Assembly: GCA_964504285.1 (NCBI GenBank)
Contig: CAZDDZ010000108.1
Location: 1-7,609, forward strand
Origin: Pseudoflavonifractor sp964504285
GTDB lineage: Bacteria; Bacillota; Clostridia; Oscillospirales; Oscillospiraceae
DNA length: 7,609 nucleotides
Direction of reading: 5' to 3'
Below the pieces are notes generated by a model. The model ran no database searches, was not told the origin of the DNA, and saw only the letters and a program-made list of their open reading frames with translations. Every line of letters begins with the position of its first letter. The first letter of the stretch is position 1. The position numbers were made by a program, and so were the translations under genes. This document shows positions 1 through 5,981 of the stretch, piece after piece.

Positions 1-16
1 CTTTGGCGACAGTCAG

Positions 17-56
17 AGCAGGAGCGACCCATCAGGGTCGCTCCTGCTACATTTTT
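17..56 (+). terminator. Rho-independent terminator of an upstream gene
   Basis: A perfect 14-bp stem (17-30 pairing with 35-48) closes on the 4-nt loop ATCA and is followed by a T-run at 52-56. The T-run lies on the + side only, so it should end a + strand transcript that starts before the window. Confidence 0.8.
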
Positions 57-60
57 GGCA

Positions 61-480
61 AAGCCTAAACATACAAAAAGGAAACGGCGCGTCTGGGAAG
101 CGGCGCCCTGCGACGAGTCCGTAGCATACGTGCGCATAAGGCTATAACGGCCACCAAGGTGTAGCAATTCCAGCGCACCGATGGCGTCATTTGTTGCAGC
201 AAGAAAAACGCAACTACCACGGGTATGGGGCTACCCTTGCCGACGGGCGGCAGCCCTACTCCTACCTGGCGCAGACTATGCCGAGCCAGTAGCCGCTATC
301 TGGTTTTGCTGACTATCGAAAACCGTACCGCCGCCATGGACTTTGGAGTCCGAGGCCGCAGTCTCGGTGGACTTTGCCTACTTTCGCCCGTTCGAAAGTA
401 GGTCGCCGAAGGCATGACAAGGTAACGATAAAGTGGAGACGAATATGGAAGGACAGAAGGAGTGGGGCGATAAGTGCGCT
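61..480. repeat. Gene-free region with serial hairpins; possible dispersed repeat or structured RNA
   Basis: No convincing gene is present in this stretch. It does contain many short inverted repeats in a row: 141-144/162-165 with inner 152-155/158-161; 193-197/210-214; 221-225/232-236; 238-242/248-252; 284-289/300-305; 347-351/369-373 with inner 352-354/363-365; and a perfect 10-bp stem 377-386/393-402 with a 6-nt loop. All three forward frames and one reverse frame stay open for several dozen codons, as is common in GC-rich structured DNA. Some of these translations look familiar from short hypothetical proteins of Oscillospiraceae. That is recollection, not a search, but it suggests the block recurs in related genomes. 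It could be a structured RNA, a non-autonomous repeat, or a long untranslated leader. Its functional strand is unknown. Confidence 0.4.
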
Positions 481-507
481 GCTTTTAATCCACCCAACAA
501 TTAAAGG

Positions 508-536
508 TTGACAAATGTAAACCGACGTGCTATATT
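508..536 (+). promoter_or_regulatory. Sigma-A promoter of the blaI-M56 operon
   Basis: A perfect -35 box TTGACA (508-513) is followed by a 17-bp spacer and the -10 box TATATT (531-536, one mismatch to consensus). It lies just upstream of the repressor gene and overlaps a BlaI-like dyad, which fits an autoregulated operon. Confidence 0.85.
510..519. promoter_or_regulatory. Candidate BlaI-type operator 1 (overlaps -35)
   Basis: GACAAATGTA matches the TACAnnTGTA core of known BlaI/MecI operators with one mismatch. It overlaps the -35 box, so a bound repressor would block RNA polymerase. The assignment rests on the motif plus position next to a BlaI-family gene. Confidence 0.5.
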
Positions 537-541
537 TGGAC

Positions 542-551
542 TACAAGAGTA
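542..551. promoter_or_regulatory. Candidate BlaI-type operator 2 (near transcription start)
   Basis: TACAAGAGTA has one mismatch to TACAnnTGTA and lies just downstream of the -10 box. Its centre is 32 bp from that of the first dyad, about three helical turns. Two phased dyads in one promoter region are typical of BlaI/MecI control, but each site alone is weak. Confidence 0.4.
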
Positions 552-571
552 AACCAAAGGAGGAGTAGCGT

Positions 572-949
572 GTGGACAGGAAACCAATCAGCCTCACTGC
601 CGCCGAGTGGCAGGTAATGGAGCTTTTATGGCAGACCCCCCGCACCCTGATGGAGATGGTACGGGAGCTGGGAGACAGTGTGGGCTGGGCAAAAAGCACG
701 GTGGCAACCATGGTGCGCCGAATGGAGGAAAAGGGCCTTATTCGGGGCGACCAGGAGGGGAGGGCCAAGGTGTTTTCCCCCTGCTTTGACCGAGACGAGG
801 CCGCCGCTGCTGAGACCGAATCCCTTCTTTCCCGCGCATACCGGGGCAGTGTGGGTTTGATGGTGAACGCCCTGCTGCGGGAAAGGAGCCTTTCTAAGGA
901 GGAACTGAAGGAGCTGTACGCACTGCTGGAGCAGACGGAGGAGGAATAA
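572..949 (+). CDS. blaI: BlaI/MecI/CopY-family transcriptional repressor
   Basis: This 125-residue protein has the length and layout of the penicillinase repressor family. Residues 6-60 form the winged-helix DNA-binding domain, with the family signature around T9-E12-W13 and a recognition helix near W39-R50. Residues 75-125 are the helical dimerisation tail. In BlaI the regulatory protease cuts an Asn-Phe bond in this tail; the matching position here looks like N99-A100, so the scissile context differs. The GTG start is chosen because GGAGG (559-563) lies 8 nt upstream. The stop is three bases before the next GTG, so the gene is co-transcribed and probably translationally coupled with the M56 protease. 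The two dyads upstream suggest it represses its own operon. The family is clear; the symbol follows family convention, and a beta-lactam response is not implied. Confidence 0.9.
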   Translation: MDRKPISLTAAEWQVMELLWQTPRTLMEMVRELGDSVGWAKSTVATMVRRMEEKGLIRGDQEGRAKVFSPCFDRDEAAAAETESLLSRAYRGSVGLMVNALLRERSLSKEELKELYALLEQTEEE

Positions 950-952
950 AAA

Positions 953-3493
953 GTGGCTGAACTGCTGATTACCTCGTCGGTTTTGATTTTAATCGTAGCT
1001 TTCCTGCGCATTTTTTTAAAAGGAAAAATTAGTCTGCGCCTGCGGTATGCCCTATGGCTACTGGTGGCGGTGCGTCTGCTGATACCGGTCAGCTTTTTTA
1101 CAAGCCCGGTGAGTGTAATGAACGCGGTAGAGCCTGTGCGTACGGTAATGAAGGCCGCGCCTAGGGCTTCAAACGTAGGCGTAGCACAAGGGCCGCCTGT
1201 GGGAGTGCCGGCTGTCACCGCGCCCAATACCGCCCCTGCCGCTGCACCGCTGAAGGCAAGTACAATTGCCATTACTGTGTGGCTGACGGGAAGTGGAGTA
1301 ATGGCATTCTGGTTTTTGCTGGCCGACTTCCGGTTTCGATACAAGCTGCGCCGATGTGCCGCTCCTCTGGCAGACGTAGAATGTCCGCTGCCTGTCTATG
1401 TAACGGGGGCGGTGCCGTCCCCCTGTCTGTATGGCCTGTTCCGACCCGCCATTTACCTTACGCCAAGCTGCCCGAACGATGAAACGGCCCTCCGCCATGT
1501 TCTGGCGCACGAGTATACCCATTATCGCCACGGCGACCAGCTTTGGTCGCTGGTGCGCTGCATCTGTCTGGCGGCTTACTGGTTCCACCCCCTGGTGTGG
1601 CTGGCGGCAGCCTTTTCCCGCAGGGACTGTGAGCTTGCCTGCGACGAGGGGGCGCTCAAACGGCTGGGGGAAGGGGAGCGCATACCCTACGGGCGTACGC
1701 TCCTTTCTATGGTCGTGCCCAAGGCCGCCCCCGCCGACCTTCTGCGTACCGCCACCACCATGACCTCGGGGAAGGGCGGTTTGCGGGAGCGGATTGCCCT
1801 CATTGCCCCAAAGCCCAAGCGGGTCGCTGCCGCACTGGCAGCCGCCCTGCTGGTTGCGGCCATCGCCGTAGGCTGTACCTTCACCGGGGCGGAGAAGAGG
1901 CCCCTGGAGGAAGTACTGACCGAACTGCCCCAAGATTTGCAGGGGCAGGTAGTTCTGGCATCCAAAGAGGAGCTGGCTGAACATGAGCTGCTGCGGGCCT
2001 ACTATGCGGAGGATTACGGTACGGATTGGGGTGGAAGGCTTTTCGAGGTGGGACGGATAAGTCCTGTGGACTTCGAGCAGTCATACGCTGGCTGGGAGAT
2101 GAGCGGCGGAGCCTCCTATTTGGGGCGAGACGAGAACTGGTACTATGTGCGCTATTGGCCCACCGATGTGAACTTTGACCCCAATCATCAGGAGGGTTAT
2201 GACGCGGCTTACAAGGGACTGCTTGCCTGGCTGGAGGGCGTTTTTGATCGGTACGAGGGCATTACGCCTATAAAAGAGGACAGTGTTTATCGGGCATTTA
2301 ACGCCAATTGCACCTTCCCGGGCACCCACAGAAATGTCCTCTACCAACCCTACTACGGCATGACCGGCTATGGCACCAAAACCGACATTCAGTATACCCT
2401 GCTCCTTTCCCAACCCGCCAAACAGGGGGAGGGCGGCATCTGGTGCGTAGACCGCTGGTACGATGCCGCCGGGAACAAATACATCAACATTCCCAATACC
2501 GACGTGACCCTGGCTCAGTATTACGCCCAGCTCCAAGAGCGGGCCGACGCGGGCGAGGCCGACTGGGCGCTGGAGCCTTTGCAGGTATGTGTGCGCTATG
2601 TAAAGGACTATTTTGGACACGACCGTCCCCGCGAGGCTTTTACCGTGGGCGAGGTCTACGAGGGCGAGCCACAAATTGACGCTACGGGGATGGCTGCCAA
2701 CGAGAGTGTGCAGAACCGTCTGGACACCATCAGCGGCGGAGGGGACGGTGCCGTGATTCTGGCGCTGGAGCAGGGGAAGGGCGGCCCTGTCAAGGAACTT
2801 ACTGTATCCGCAGACAGCATTAACAGCTATCTGTCCGGAGATTACCTGACTGTGAGCTATACCTGGAGCGACCAAAACGAAAAAGCTTATTTTAATAACG
2901 GAGACTTGACGCCGGAGACCTACGACTACTCCGTTACCCTCTACGACCAGAATAAGAAACGCTCCTTCCGATTCTTTTCCGGCAGCAACATCGTCCTCCA
3001 CCACGACGAGACCGGAAACACATGGTTTGAGGCTGTGTCTGCCATAGCGGAGAGTGACGCTGCCACTGGTATGCGGTTCTGGTACGACAGCGTGGAGCTG
3101 GAGACAGTAAACGCCGTCACCGTTACCACCGACAGTCGAGATTTTGCCCAGGTAGCCAGAGCGTGGAGTGAGGTTCGGTGTGAGGCAATGCGGAACCTGT
3201 CCCCCGGCAGTCGGTATCAGGTTTTGGATGCAAGGCCGTACAGCGAAAATGTCTATGACACCATAGAAGGGGACGACACTCAGTTCTGCTTTGGAATGCG
3301 TTTGGCCCTCAAGCTGGATGGAGATGAGGAGCATATGCCTTATAATGCGGGTGCAGGTCTTTCAGCTATTACAGAGGGACCCTATACCGGCTATTGGGCT
3401 TGGGGCATTGAGGTAGTCATGCGACGGGAGGGTGATACCTGGCGTATGCTGGACGGGGGCAGCGGGGGATACAGGCTGAAGGATTATCAGTAG
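953..3493 (+). CDS. M56 (BlaR1-type) membrane zinc metallopeptidase with large non-PBP sensor domain
   Basis: An integral-membrane antirepressor protease of 846 residues, predicted to sense an outside signal and inactivate the BlaI-type repressor encoded just upstream. Likely membrane segments lie near residues 3-22, 31-50, 104-124, 198-219 and 289-308. The zinc site is H186-E187-Y-T-H190, with E227 in CELACDE as the likely third ligand. The FHPLVW stretch (211-216) is typical of M56. Residues 310-846 are a predicted extracellular region, rich in Tyr, Trp, Asp and Gly. No SxxK motif occurs anywhere in 310-846, so this is not the penicillin-binding sensor of classical BlaR1. C308 ends the last membrane segment in an AVGC context resembling a lipobox, but it is far from an N-terminus. 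The GTG start has a GGAGGAGG site behind it. The protein is longer than classical BlaR1 (about 600 residues). Ligand unknown. Confidence 0.88.
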   Translation: MAELLITSSVLILIVAFLRIFLKGKISLRLRYALWLLVAVRLLIPVSFFTSPVSVMNAVEPVRTVMKAAPRASNVGVAQGPPVGVPAVTAPNTAPAAAPLKASTIAITVWLTGSGVMAFWFLLADFRFRYKLRRCAAPLADVECPLPVYVTGAVPSPCLYGLFRPAIYLTPSCPNDETALRHVLAHEYTHYRHGDQLWSLVRCICLAAYWFHPLVWLAAAFSRRDCELACDEGALKRLGEGERIPYGRTLLSMVVPKAAPADLLRTATTMTSGKGGLRERIALIAPKPKRVAAALAAALLVAAIAVGCTFTGAEKRPLEEVLTELPQDLQGQVVLASKEELAEHELLRAYYAEDYGTDWGGRLFEVGRISPVDFEQSYAGWEMSGGASYLGRDENWYYVRYWPTDVNFDPNHQEGYDAAYKGLLAWLEGVFDRYEGITPIKEDSVYRAFNANCTFPGTHRNVLYQPYYGMTGYGTKTDIQYTLLLSQPAKQGEGGIWCVDRWYDAAGNKYINIPNTDVTLAQYYAQLQERADAGEADWALEPLQVCVRYVKDYFGHDRPREAFTVGEVYEGEPQIDATGMAANESVQNRLDTISGGGDGAVILALEQGKGGPVKELTVSADSINSYLSGDYLTVSYTWSDQNEKAYFNNGDLTPETYDYSVTLYDQNKKRSFRFFSGSNIVLHHDETGNTWFEAVSAIAESDAATGMRFWYDSVELETVNAVTVTTDSRDFAQVARAWSEVRCEAMRNLSPGSRYQVLDARPYSENVYDTIEGDDTQFCFGMRLALKLDGDEEHMPYNAGAGLSAITEGPYTGYWAWGIEVVMRREGDTWRMLDGGSGGYRLKDYQ

Positions 3494-3512
3494 GAAAGCG
3501 ACTTGTCATATC

Positions 3513-3541
3513 TTGAAGCACGGCATAGTTTTTTCTATAAG
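3513..3541 (+). promoter_or_regulatory. Possible promoter of the DUF6512-like gene
   Basis: TTGAAG (3513-3518), a 17-bp spacer and TATAAG (3536-3541) make a plausible sigma-A promoter in the 87-bp gap after the M56 gene. No terminator separates the two genes, so readthrough from the operon is also possible. Confidence 0.4.
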
Positions 3542-3580
3542 GGCATATCCTTTACCGAAATCAAAAGGGGGTATGCTTTT

Positions 3581-4099
3581 ATGAAACGGCTCTCCAGGCA
3601 GGTGCTCGTTACCTTCGCAATAGCCACGGTGGCAGGCGCACTGCTCCATTTTCTCCACAGCTTGCTGCCCAATTTCTTTACAGCCATCTTTTCGCCGGTA
3701 AATGAAAGCCTGTGGGAGCACCTGAAAATCATTTTCTGGCCGCTGGTAGTCTCGGCGCTGGTGCTTGCCAGGGGCGGGGAGAAGGGAAGTAAGGGGCCGT
3801 GGGCGCTTTCCATCCTGATTGCCGGTGCCGGTATGCTGGGCGTAGGCTACCTCTATCACATTATCCTGGGCGGAGAATCCCCGGCCTTTGATATTGTGCT
3901 CTATGTTCTAATGATGGCCTTGGCCTTTGTGCTCGCCGGGGTGCTCGATCGCCCCACTGTCCGAGCCAAATCCGACTTGCTGGTGCTGCTGGTGCTGGCC
4001 TTGGGGTGCGCCATTCTTCTCTTTACCTTCCTGCCTCCTCATGCCACAATCTTTGCCGATCTTTCCGGCGCCAACACCTGGGTCAGAATACCTTGCTAA
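3581..4099 (+). CDS. DUF6512-like small multi-pass membrane protein
   Basis: The 172-residue hydrophobic protein has four or five likely membrane segments, near residues 8-30, 48-63, 73-96, 103-121 and 132-151. The motif FSPVNESLWEHLKI (37-50), between the first two segments, resembles a conserved block in DUF6512-type membrane proteins of Clostridia, whose function is not known. This family name comes from memory and is moderately secure. The ATG at 3581 is preferred because AAAGGGGG (3564-3571) lies 9 nt upstream. The frame is open back to a TTG at 3503, but that start has no comparable site and adds a polar, unlikely N-terminus. It lies downstream of the BlaI/M56 operon, so a part in the same envelope response is possible but unproven. 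The end is close to the tRNA promoter. Confidence 0.7.
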   Translation: MKRLSRQVLVTFAIATVAGALLHFLHSLLPNFFTAIFSPVNESLWEHLKIIFWPLVVSALVLARGGEKGSKGPWALSILIAGAGMLGVGYLYHIILGGESPAFDIVLYVLMMALAFVLAGVLDRPTVRAKSDLLVLLVLALGCAILLFTFLPPHATIFADLSGANTWVRIPC

Positions 4100-4107
4100 A
4101 ATGCCCC

Positions 4108-4136
4108 TTTACAAAACCGAGAATCGTTGCTATAAT
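4108..4136 (+). promoter_or_regulatory. Promoter of tRNA-Arg
   Basis: TTTACA (4108-4113), a 17-bp spacer and a perfect TATAAT (4131-4136) preceded by the extended -10 dinucleotide TG (4128-4129). Transcription should start near 4143, inside a leader hairpin (4140-4149 pairing with 4156-4164, one bulged A) that ends just before the tRNA. Confidence 0.8.
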
Positions 4137-4169
4137 ACTAAAGCACCTCGTTATTGAGGGCTTTGGTAT

Positions 4170-4245
4170 GCGTCCGTAGCGCAATGGATAGAGCGTCAGA
4201 TTCCGGTTCTGAAGGCTGGGGGTTCGAGTCCCTTCGGGCGTACCA
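4170..4245 (+). tRNA. tRNA-Arg (anticodon CCG)
   Basis: A full cloverleaf can be folded. The acceptor stem is 4170-4176 with 4235-4241, discriminator A at 4242, and CCA is encoded at 4243-4245. The anticodon stem is TCAGA (4196-4200) with TCTGA (4208-4212), and the loop TTCCGGT places CCG at 4203-4205, reading the CGG codon. The T-arm is GGGGG-TTCGAGT-CCCTT (4218-4234), its two outer pairs being G-U. The acceptor also has G-U pairs, including the first. These wobble pairs are tolerable and the gene looks functional. It has its own promoter and terminator. Confidence 0.93.
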
Positions 4246-4249
4246 TGAT

Positions 4250-4310
4250 AAGTTGACAAGCGCTGCAAGCCAAAAGTGGCTGATTGCAAGGGTTTGTCAA
4301 CTTTTCTTTT
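4250..4310 (+). terminator. Rho-independent terminator of tRNA-Arg
   Basis: A long stepped hairpin: a 10-bp outer stem (4250-4259 with 4294-4303), a middle stem (4264-4268 with 4284-4288) and an inner stem (4269-4272 with 4277-4280). The stem ends in the T-rich stretch CTTTTCTTTT. It starts five bases after the CCA of the tRNA. Confidence 0.85.
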
Positions 4311-4372
4311 GCCTATACGGACTCCCAAATAGGCAAAAATGCGTTTGTGGAGATTCGAACCCTCCTGCATTT
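4311..4372. other. Hairpins with a tRNA T-arm-like loop; possible integration scar
   Basis: One hairpin pairs 4311-4316 with 4329-4334. A second pairs 4337-4342 with 4367-4372 and has an inner GGAG/CTCC stem (4349-4352 with 4362-4365). The loop reads ATTCGAACC, which on the - strand is GGTTCGAAT, the usual T-loop sequence of a tRNA. No acceptor, D or anticodon arm accompanies it on either strand, so it is not a tRNA gene. It may be a leftover tRNA end or an attachment-site scar next to the recombinase genes. Confidence 0.35.
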
Positions 4373-4393
4373 AATATTGCTCATGATTTTTTG

Positions 4394-4418
4394 GCACAGC
4401 TTTCGGGCTGTGCTTTTT
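4394..4418 (+). terminator. Terminator ahead of the recombinase genes
   Basis: A 7-bp stem GCACAGC/GCTGTGC (4394-4400 with 4407-4413) with a 6-nt loop is followed by five T residues (4414-4418). It stops transcription entering from the tRNA side about 40 bases before the first recombinase ORF. It has no obvious gene of its own immediately upstream, so it may belong to a lost gene. Confidence 0.7.
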
Positions 4419-4454
4419 GCGATTCATTTGAAATTATGAAAGGAATATGTTTCC

Positions 4455-4934
4455 ATGGATTTGACAAAAAGCGCGGAAATCAAGGCGGGCCTGCAAAAGA
4501 GCTTTCTGAGCGGAACATCTGCCAAAGCATCTACTGTTTGCTACGGATATAGGCTGACCGCCAACGGAGCTTTACTGGTCTATCCCGCAGAGGCCATCAT
4601 CGTCTTTCATATCTTTGACCGTTTTGCTGCGGGCGACAGCCTGGGACAAATCACCGCCTCTCTGGCTCGCATGAAGGTTTTGTCTCCCACAGGGAGAGAA
4701 ACATGGAGCAGAGAGACGGTTTCTAAAATTTTGAGCAACGAAAAGTACACCGGAGATGTAGTCCTTGGGAAAACCGTCATAAAAGATGGTGTCCAGGTAA
4801 AGGCGCCTGACGCCAACCAAAAAGTTGTAGTGAATCACCACCACCCGGCAATCATTTCTCAAGATCTGTTCGAGGCAGTGACGCAGGAAAAACATCGCCG
4901 GGCAAAAGCAAGAAAGCATATGGCCGACCGATGA
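4455..4934 (+). CDS. Serine recombinase lacking the catalytic domain (recombinase domain only)
   Basis: This 159-residue protein matches the middle domain of large serine recombinases. Its start, KSAEIKAGLQKSF (5-17), aligns with residues 149-162 of the next gene. Further shared blocks are CYGY (29-32), TWSRET (83-88) and LSNEKYTGDV (93-102) against LLNEKYCGNV in the neighbour. The C-terminal part HPAIISQDLFEAV (130-142) continues beyond where the neighbour stops. The resolvase domain with its catalytic serine is absent, and so is any zinc-ribbon and coiled-coil tail. Yet the ORF has a fair ribosome binding site (AAAGGA 4439-4444) 10 nt before ATG. It is either a decayed N-terminally deleted gene or an accessory DNA-binding partner of the catalytic neighbour. 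It cannot recombine DNA alone by the known mechanism. Confidence 0.75.
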   Translation: MDLTKSAEIKAGLQKSFLSGTSAKASTVCYGYRLTANGALLVYPAEAIIVFHIFDRFAAGDSLGQITASLARMKVLSPTGRETWSRETVSKILSNEKYTGDVVLGKTVIKDGVQVKAPDANQKVVVNHHHPAIISQDLFEAVTQEKHRRAKARKHMADR

Positions 4935-4952
4935 ACCATTAGAAGGTTTTCT

Positions 4953-5813
4953 ATGGAAGTAACCAAAAAAACAATGCCAAATCCCCCTACTTTACCGCCA
5001 CAAAGGGTGGCGGCGTACTGCCGCGTCAGTACCAAGGCACCAGAGCAGCTCGGTAGCTTGGCCGCGCAAGAGCGGTACTATGAGGATAAAATTAAAGCAA
5101 CTCCGAACTGGATTTTTGCGGGGGTATACGCTGATGTTGGCAGCGGGACGCAGGTAAAAGGCCGCAAGAGATTTAACGCCATGCTGTCAGCCTGCAGACG
5201 GGGCAAAATCAGCATGATTCTCATCAAATCGGCCCACCGATTTGCGCGCAATACCGTGGACGCCTTGCAGACGCTCCGGATGCTGCGCAGGTGGAAGGTG
5301 GATGTTTATTTTGAACAAGAGGACATCCATTCTTTATACGAAAGCTCTGAGTTTATGCTGACGCTAATCTGTGGCAGAGCACAGGAAGAAAGCTATTCTA
5401 AAAGTGAGGATATCAAGTGGGGACTGCAAAAATCCTTTGAGAATCCTGATTCCAAATATTATCAGCGAAGATGTTATGGCTATACCCAGGATGCAGATGG
5501 ACGTCTCGTGATTCACGCGGAGGAGGCCCGGGTGGTGCAAATGATATATGAGCTAAAATCCACCGGAGCTAGTTTATCTGGAATTGTTTCTTGGTTGAAG
5601 GATATGGGTATTCCTTCGCCCCGAGGGCACGCCACATGGAGCCGGGAAACGCTGCGGAAAATTTTGCTCAATGAAAAGTATTGTGGAAATGTAATCTTGC
5701 AGAAAACCTTTGTGGGGGATTTTCTGATTCATAGACAGTTGCAGAATGCTGGACAGCGGGAAAAGTATTTCGTCGCTAAAAATCACCAGCCAATCATTGC
5801 GGATAAGGGCTAA
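4953..5813 (+). CDS. Large serine recombinase, catalytic and recombinase domains, C-terminally shortened
   Basis: The 286-residue protein carries the resolvase catalytic domain (about 18-145). YCRVSTK gives catalytic S26 with R24, and IKSAHRFARN (91-100) supplies the further active-site arginines R96 and R99; relatives often have Ser at H95. The recombinase domain (about 150-255) holds WGLQKSF, CYGY, TWSRET and EKYCGNV. The protein stops just after NHQPIIADKG, where relatives continue into the end of this domain and a zinc-ribbon/coiled-coil tail, so it is much shorter than full large serine recombinases. ATG 4953 has AGAAGG six bases upstream and lies 18 bp after the previous stop, suggesting one transcript. 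The two genes are diverged paralogues and are typical of excision/integration modules on mobile elements of Clostridia. The active site looks intact; activity without the tail is doubtful. Confidence 0.88.
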   Translation: MEVTKKTMPNPPTLPPQRVAAYCRVSTKAPEQLGSLAAQERYYEDKIKATPNWIFAGVYADVGSGTQVKGRKRFNAMLSACRRGKISMILIKSAHRFARNTVDALQTLRMLRRWKVDVYFEQEDIHSLYESSEFMLTLICGRAQEESYSKSEDIKWGLQKSFENPDSKYYQRRCYGYTQDADGRLVIHAEEARVVQMIYELKSTGASLSGIVSWLKDMGIPSPRGHATWSRETLRKILLNEKYCGNVILQKTFVGDFLIHRQLQNAGQREKYFVAKNHQPIIADKG

Positions 5814-5835
5814 GCTGGATTTGTCGGTAACCAGG

Positions 5836-5891
5836 GACAATTATGTGAATAATGCGCGGTTGGGTAGTCTCCTCGTCTATCAATAATTGTC
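5836..5891. repeat. 8-bp inverted repeat after the recombinase genes
   Basis: GACAATTA (5836-5843) and TAATTGTC (5884-5891) are perfect inverted copies 40 bp apart, in the 168-bp gap after the catalytic recombinase gene. No T-run follows, so it is not a standard terminator. It could be a recombinase binding site or chance; the rest of the gap shows nothing recognisable. Confidence 0.3.
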
Positions 5892-5981
5892 AGGCTGAGC
5901 ACAGGTGCAGTTAGTATTTACTCGAATGATAGCTAGCAATCTTGAAAGAGGATTCAAAATTCTTGTTTTAGGAGAATGATT

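Noticed and set aside
181..312. 43-codon + frame in the hairpin block
   Set aside because: No ribosome binding site, and other frames of the block are equally open; structured DNA explains it better.
541..1344. Long - strand open frame of 267 codons
   Set aside because: It lies opposite the blaI and M56 genes, has low-complexity Ser/Arg-rich translation and no start signals; the + strand genes have clear family motifs.
2081..3334. Long - strand open frame of 417 codons
   Set aside because: It is a shadow of the GC-rich M56 ectodomain; the + frame continues one protein from the HExxH core to its end.
3503..3580. Upstream TTG start for the DUF6512-like gene
   Set aside because: No ribosome binding site at the right distance and an atypical polar extension; ATG 3581 has AAAGGGGG.
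4083..4370. - strand open frame of 95 codons
   Set aside because: It is antisense to the tRNA and its promoter; the translation shows the pattern typical of reversed tRNA sequence.
4337..4372. A second tRNA gene on either strand
   Set aside because: Only a T-loop-like sequence is present; no acceptor, D or anticodon arms can be folded.
4154..4552. Open + frame of 132 codons
   Set aside because: It runs straight through the tRNA-Arg gene and two terminators and overlaps the recombinase fragment in another frame.
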